From Streptomyces sp. (lineage in GTDB: Bacteria > Actinomycetota > Actinomycetes > Streptomycetales > Streptomycetaceae), in the NCBI RefSeq assembly GCF_019510245.1, contig NZ_JAEKKT010000117.1, forward strand, positions 124,001 to 188,000: DNA of 64,000 nucleotides, read 5' to 3'. Positions 60,509 to 64,000 of this stretch are shown piece after piece. The notes under the pieces are model-generated. The model had not been told where the DNA came from. It was given only the letters and a program-made list of their open reading frames with translations, and did not search any database. Position 1 is the stretch's first letter. Every line of letters begins with the position of its first letter. Made by a program: the position numbers and the translations under genes.

Positions 60509-63500
60509 CACGGTCCTGCCCGCCGATACGGGCCAGGTCCTCCTCCGCGAGGCCCCGACCGGCCGCGGAAGCACGAAAACCCCCGGCCCATGCCTCAAGG
60601 CCGCCGGTGGCACTGACCTCGAAACGCACATGCGCCGGCAGCTCCCCGCTCAGACTCCGCCGGCCGTCATGCCAGCGGTCCATCTCCCCGGCCCCGGCCG
60701 GCCCGCTCTCCAGCGAGGCGAACAGCCCGTCGAACAGAGCGGTCACCCGCTCGGCATGCCCCTCCACCAGCCGGTCCACGGCATCCGAGGGAGCGGACGG
60801 CGCCTGTTGCCGGACCAGGCCGGCCGCCTCGGCCCTGGCCCCCGACTCGGCCAGATTCCGGGCCACCGACAACGCGACACCCCGGTCCACGACACCGGCC
60901 CCGGTGTGCTCGGTGATGATCCGCCCGAAAACACCGGCATCCGGCCCGCCCTCGGCCGCCCACCGGTCCAGTTCCTCATGGATACGATGCCCCAGAACCA
61001 GAGCCGCACGCTGCTGGACGGCCCTGTCGGCGTCGTGTTCGTGAACCGGGAACACGTCACGGAAGTGCTCGCCGAGGCTCTCCATGGCCGACTTCCAGTC
61101 ACCAGACGCGGCCGACCCGCCTACGGCCTCGACCGCCTTACGGGCGGCCGTCTCCTTGGCTATGTGCAGTTCGATACGGGCCGCCAGTTCCCCGACCCGC
61201 ACCTGCCGCAGCTCCCGCCAGCGCCGCTCGGCACCGTCACGCTCCTCGCCATACCGCCGTACGTCACCCGGAGGGCCGAATATGTCCAGGCGGTCCTGCT
61301 CGAATTGCGCCAGCCACTGCCCCAGCAAACGCTCCCGGCCACCCGCGGACAGCCGCGACCCGAACACCTCACGCACGACGAGCACACCGTCGTGCCCCGG
61401 CACCACGAGGTCTTCAACGGCACCGCCGGCGCCACGTCGGTCCACGGCGTCCGCCGCGTCCACGGCCACCGTGAAACGCTCTCGCGCCTCCTGACGGCCG
61501 GCCTCGTCGGCCACCGCGTGGTCGAAGAGCTCATGCAGCCGCGGAAACGCGGAGGCCAGCCGCCCCACCACCCGCTCAACGCTCCCGGTCAGCCGCGAGG
61601 ACACAGCGGACGCATCCGGCCGGTCCGCCGCAGACGTGCCGGCCGCACGGGGGCGTGCGTCATCGGACTCGGGACCGTCGACCTCCTCGTCGCCAGACCC
61701 GTCACCGCCAGACCGATCACCGCCAGATCCGTCACCGCTGAACCATGCGTCGCCGGGTGCCGTGCCGGGGGCGGCGAGCCGGGCGTCCATGGCACGTGTC
61801 ATCTCGGCGAGCAACCGCTGCGGCCCCACCCTCATCGCCGCGGGAGTAACCAAACTCTCCACAGCGGAACGCACCTGCCGCTCGAACACTTCCCACGCCG
61901 CCTGCAGAATCCGTTCCGCCGACGTGCTCTCCCCGGGGAAGGCCTCATCCTGATGCCCGCTCTCACCCGCCGACGGCTCCGGTACCCGGTCCGGACCGGG
62001 ACGCTGCAGCCACTCCCGTCGCTCGACGGGCAGGGCACGCTGCCAGGCACCAAAAACCTGCTCAGACCACCGGCCGGCCAGCGTGACAGCATGCTCCATG
62101 ACCAGCTGTCGGTCCAGATGAGCCGTCAGCCCCGACAACGTGTCGAGTACGTCCGCCGTACCGTCGTCCAGCCGACGCCCCACCCGGACCTCGGCCTCCG
62201 CACGGACCCGGGCAAGTACCCGCTCCCGCAGCTCGCCGCCGCGCCCGGGGCCATCCGGACCTGCCGCCCCGCCATCCGTGTCCGCGTACACGTCCGACAG
62301 ACCATCCGGCTCCGCCTCCGGGACACCGCCGGTATAGCTCGCTGCCCACCCGGCAAACCGGTCCCCGAAACGCTGCTGCCGGGCGGCATCATCCTCAGCC
62401 TGCGCTAGTTCCGCCTCCCGCAGGGAGACCATACGCACCTGCTCGGCATGCCAGCGCCGGGCCGATGCCCAGACCTTGTCAAGGTCCACCCAGTGAGGCG
62501 CTTCAGTGAAATGCTCATGTCCGGTGACGGGCGCAAGCGACGGCGCGACCTCCTCATGCAACTCCCGGATGAACCGGGTCGCCTCAGCCCGAACCTCCTG
62601 CTCCAACCCAGCGCCCGCGCCCTCCCCACCCACGGCCGACCGGTCCGCCACCCGGCTCTCCACCCACTCCTGCTGCTCCCGCAGAGTCATGGCCCGCAAC
62701 GGCACCGCACCGGCACCCGCGCCCGCAGCCGCAGCCGCAGCCGGGCGGGACACCCGCGGGACCGGATCCCCACCACGAGCAGCACCAGGACCGGCATCGG
62801 GACCAGGCCCAGGACCGACATCCGGGCCGGGACGGGCAGAGGCCGCCGTAGCCGCGCGGAACCGGTCGCGCTCCACCACCAGCCGCTCCACAAGCCCCCG
62901 CACCACCGAGACCGAGGACGCCTCAGCCCGCACCGGCACACCCCCCGCACGGGGATTACGCGTCAAACCCACCGGCCCGTCGGCACCCCGCACCGCCTTC
63001 GACTCCTCCTCACCACCCGCCACCATGCCGTCACCACTACGCCGACCGGGCAGAACCGTATCCACACCCGGCAGTCCGGCCGACCCACGCGATGCCCCGA
63101 CAGCCGCTCCGGCAGCAGACGGTCCGCCCCCGGCGCTGTTCCCGATGGCGGAGGCCGTGGCGGCACCACCAGCAGCCGAAGACACCCCCACACCAGAAGC
63201 CTGTACAAAAGCCGCCGCCGAACCGTCCCCCACCACAAAACCACCCGCACCGTTGTCGGTGACACCAGCACGCGCACCCGCGGCCGCGGCCTGCACACGC
63301 GCTACATCCCCCTCCAGCGCGCGCGCACCCGCATTCTTCGCCTGCAAATGCGCCGTATGCCCCTTGATGAGATCGGCGTCAACAATCCCACCCACAGCCC
63401 CCGACAAAAACCCATACCCCAGCTCCGCACTCGTCCCCGAACTCTCCCCCGACATATCTTCAGCCGCCTTGGAAGCCACCACACCCGACACACCCCACGC

Positions 63501-64000
63501 CACAGCCGCCGTCACCGGAGAACCCGGCGAACCCGACCCCCGCCCCCTCACCCCACCCACAACCACACCAACCAAACCCTCCTTCCCCACACCAACCACC
63601 GGCTTCTCATCCCCCACACCCACACCCCCATCCACCGACTCCGCACCACCACCCCCCACACGAACAGCCCCACCAGACCCACCCCCAGGACTCACCACGG
63701 CCGGCCCCGAACCCCCCTCCGCCCCCCTGCCACCACCCGGAAGCTTCTTCCCCGCAGCCAGAACACCCCCCGCAACCGCACCACTAATCGCGCCCGACTT
63801 GAGATCAGAAAGAACCATCTCCCAATCAACACCGTCCCGAGTACCCTCCGCCTCCTGCGACAACTGAACCAACAAGTCCAGCCCCGCATTCATCCCCCCA
63901 CCCACAGCCGCATACTGACCCGCATCCACCGCCACCGCCACCAGCAAATCCCGCAAACTCACCATCGCAGCCTCAATATCCCCCGCAATCCCCCCCGCCT
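60366..64000 (-). CDS. Giant protein, N-terminal part (open at right edge, 3' frameshift)
   Basis: The frame is open through the right edge of the window; the first ATG inside is at 63965 but 'GDIEAAMVSLRDLLVAVAVD' runs on upstream, so the start lies outside. Segments: a Gly/Ala-rich 'SGAISGAVAGGVLAAGKKLP' region as in polymorphic-toxin N-termini, a low-complexity Ala/Gly/Pro stretch, then ~700 helical, charged residues ('LREQQEWVESRVADRSAVGG', 'RERLLGQWLAQFEQDRLDIF'). The last ~35 residues after 'GGQDRDDWFTAYQ' (Gly/Trp/Cys-rich) are an out-of-frame reading. The natural continuation, SAVGRGGAVGG, is in the next frame, so this and the core are one gene. Confidence 0.7.
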   Translation of the reverse strand, partial: AGGIAGDIEAAMVSLRDLLVAVAVDAGQYAAVGGGMNAGLDLLVQLSQEAEGTRDGVDWEMVLSDLKSGAISGAVAGGVLAAGKKLPGGGRGAEGGSGPAVVSPGGGSGGAVRVGGGGAESVDGGVGVGDEKPVVGVGKEGLVGVVVGGVRGRGSGSPGSPVTAAVAWGVSGVVASKAAEDMSGESSGTSAELGYGFLSGAVGGIVDADLIKGHTAHLQAKNAGARALEGDVARVQAAAAGARAGVTDNGAGGFVVGDGSAAAFVQASGVGVSSAAGGAATASAIGNSAGGGPSAAGAAVGASRGSAGLPGVDTVLPGRRSGDGMVAGGEEESKAVRGADGPVGLTRNPRAGGVPVRAEASSVSVVRGLVERLVVERDRFRAATAASARPGPDVGPGPGPDAGPGAARGGDPVPRVSRPAAAAAAGAGAGAVPLRAMTLREQQEWVESRVADRSAVGGEGAGAGLEQEVRAEATRFIRELHEEVAPSLAPVTGHEHFTEAPHWVDLDKVWASARRWHAEQVRMVSLREAELAQAEDDAARQQRFGDRFAGWAASYTGGVPEAEPDGLSDVYADTDGGAAGPDGPGRGGELRERVLARVRAEAEVRVGRRLDDGTADVLDTLSGLTAHLDRQLVMEHAVTLAGRWSEQVFGAWQRALPVERREWLQRPGPDRVPEPSAGESGHQDEAFPGESTSAERILQAAWEVFERQVRSAVESLVTPAAMRVGPQRLLAEMTRAMDARLAAPGTAPGDAWFSGDGSGGDRSGGDGSGDEEVDGPESDDARPRAAGTSAADRPDASAVSSRLTGSVERVVGRLASAFPRLHELFDHAVADEAGRQEARERFTVAVDAADAVDRRGAGGAVEDLVVPGHDGVLVVREVFGSRLSAGGRERLLGQWLAQFEQDRLDIFGPPGDVRRYGEERDGAERRWRELRQVRVGELAARIELHIAKETAARKAVEAVGGSAASGDWKSAMESLGEHFRDVFPVHEHDADRAVQQRAALVLGHRIHEELDRWAAEGGPDAGVFGRIITEHTGAGVVDRGVALSVARNLAESGARAEAAGLVRQQAPSAPSDAVDRLVEGHAERVTALFDGLFASLESGPAGAGEMDRWHDGRRSLSGELPAHVRFEVSATGGLEAWAGGFRASAAGRGLAEEDLARIGGQDRDDWFTAYQCGGQGRCGGWGGCGGVGWFWWGGGGWCVWAGAGSLGGRG

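Overview
The window is chromosomal DNA of a Streptomyces-like actinomycete. GC is very high, third codon positions are G/C-rich, and many starts are GTG. Gene families typical of the genus are present: a conservon, a second EF-Tu, ECF41, CYP105- and CYP157-type P450s, F420-type enzymes and DUF4235. The AGTTCCCCGCGCCCC intergenic repeat is also there. No tRNA, rRNA, CRISPR array or intact insertion sequence was seen.

Region 1 (about 1-16.6 kb) is catabolic and redox housekeeping with local regulators. AraC is divergent from a PhyH-type oxygenase. A DUF1348/flavoprotein/aldo-keto reductase operon is divergent from its TetR across two palindromic operators. An ECF41 sigma factor is divergent from an azoreductase. 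A P450/ferredoxin pair, LysE, a deazaflavin-type reductase, a CDF metal transporter, an Xi-class glutathione-transferase-like enzyme, and a TetR/amino-acid permease/amidohydrolase group follow.

Region 2 (16.6-26.7 kb) holds a complete conservon: cvnA kinase-like, cvnB roadblock, cvnC DUF742, cvnD GTPase and cvnE P450, with overlapping genes. The P450 has Trp in place of the K-helix Arg, as in CYP157. Facing it is a 576-residue protein of unknown function with a DDxxD motif, preceded by a 42-codon ORF that looks like the N-terminus of a bacterial terpene synthase. A DUF1304/TetR pair and a lipoprotein come next, then a lower-GC structured stretch (possible HEARO/omega-RNA remnant) abutting a quinone oxidoreductase gene that has lost its 5' third.

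Region 3 (26.7-52 kb) has MarR-controlled alcohol and aldehyde dehydrogenases, STAS, divergent copies of EF-Tu and PRPP synthetase, a frameshifted SDR, a six-gene Mrp-type antiporter operon lacking mrpA, a VanZ protein with a 90-bp tandem-repeat tail, a secreted GH16-CBM13 glucanase, PHP and HAD enzymes, and an SDR driven by a MerR-type, probably leaderless promoter. A formate-dehydrogenase remnant, a ROK regulator, DUF3626, a FUSC exporter with a coupled unknown gene, and a 3'-truncated lactonase complete it.

Region 4 (52.2-64 kb, minus strand) is the most unusual part: one giant gene, open at the right edge, now broken by frameshifts. Its intact core carries four units that each pair a His-Gly turn with a Cys after a hydrophobic strand, the arrangement of caspase/CHAT-like folds. 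They form two alternating classes within an approximately 920-residue duplication. Parts of the core have low GC and codons unlike the rest of the window. The 3' 2.9 kb is decayed and joins directly onto the truncated lactonase gene.
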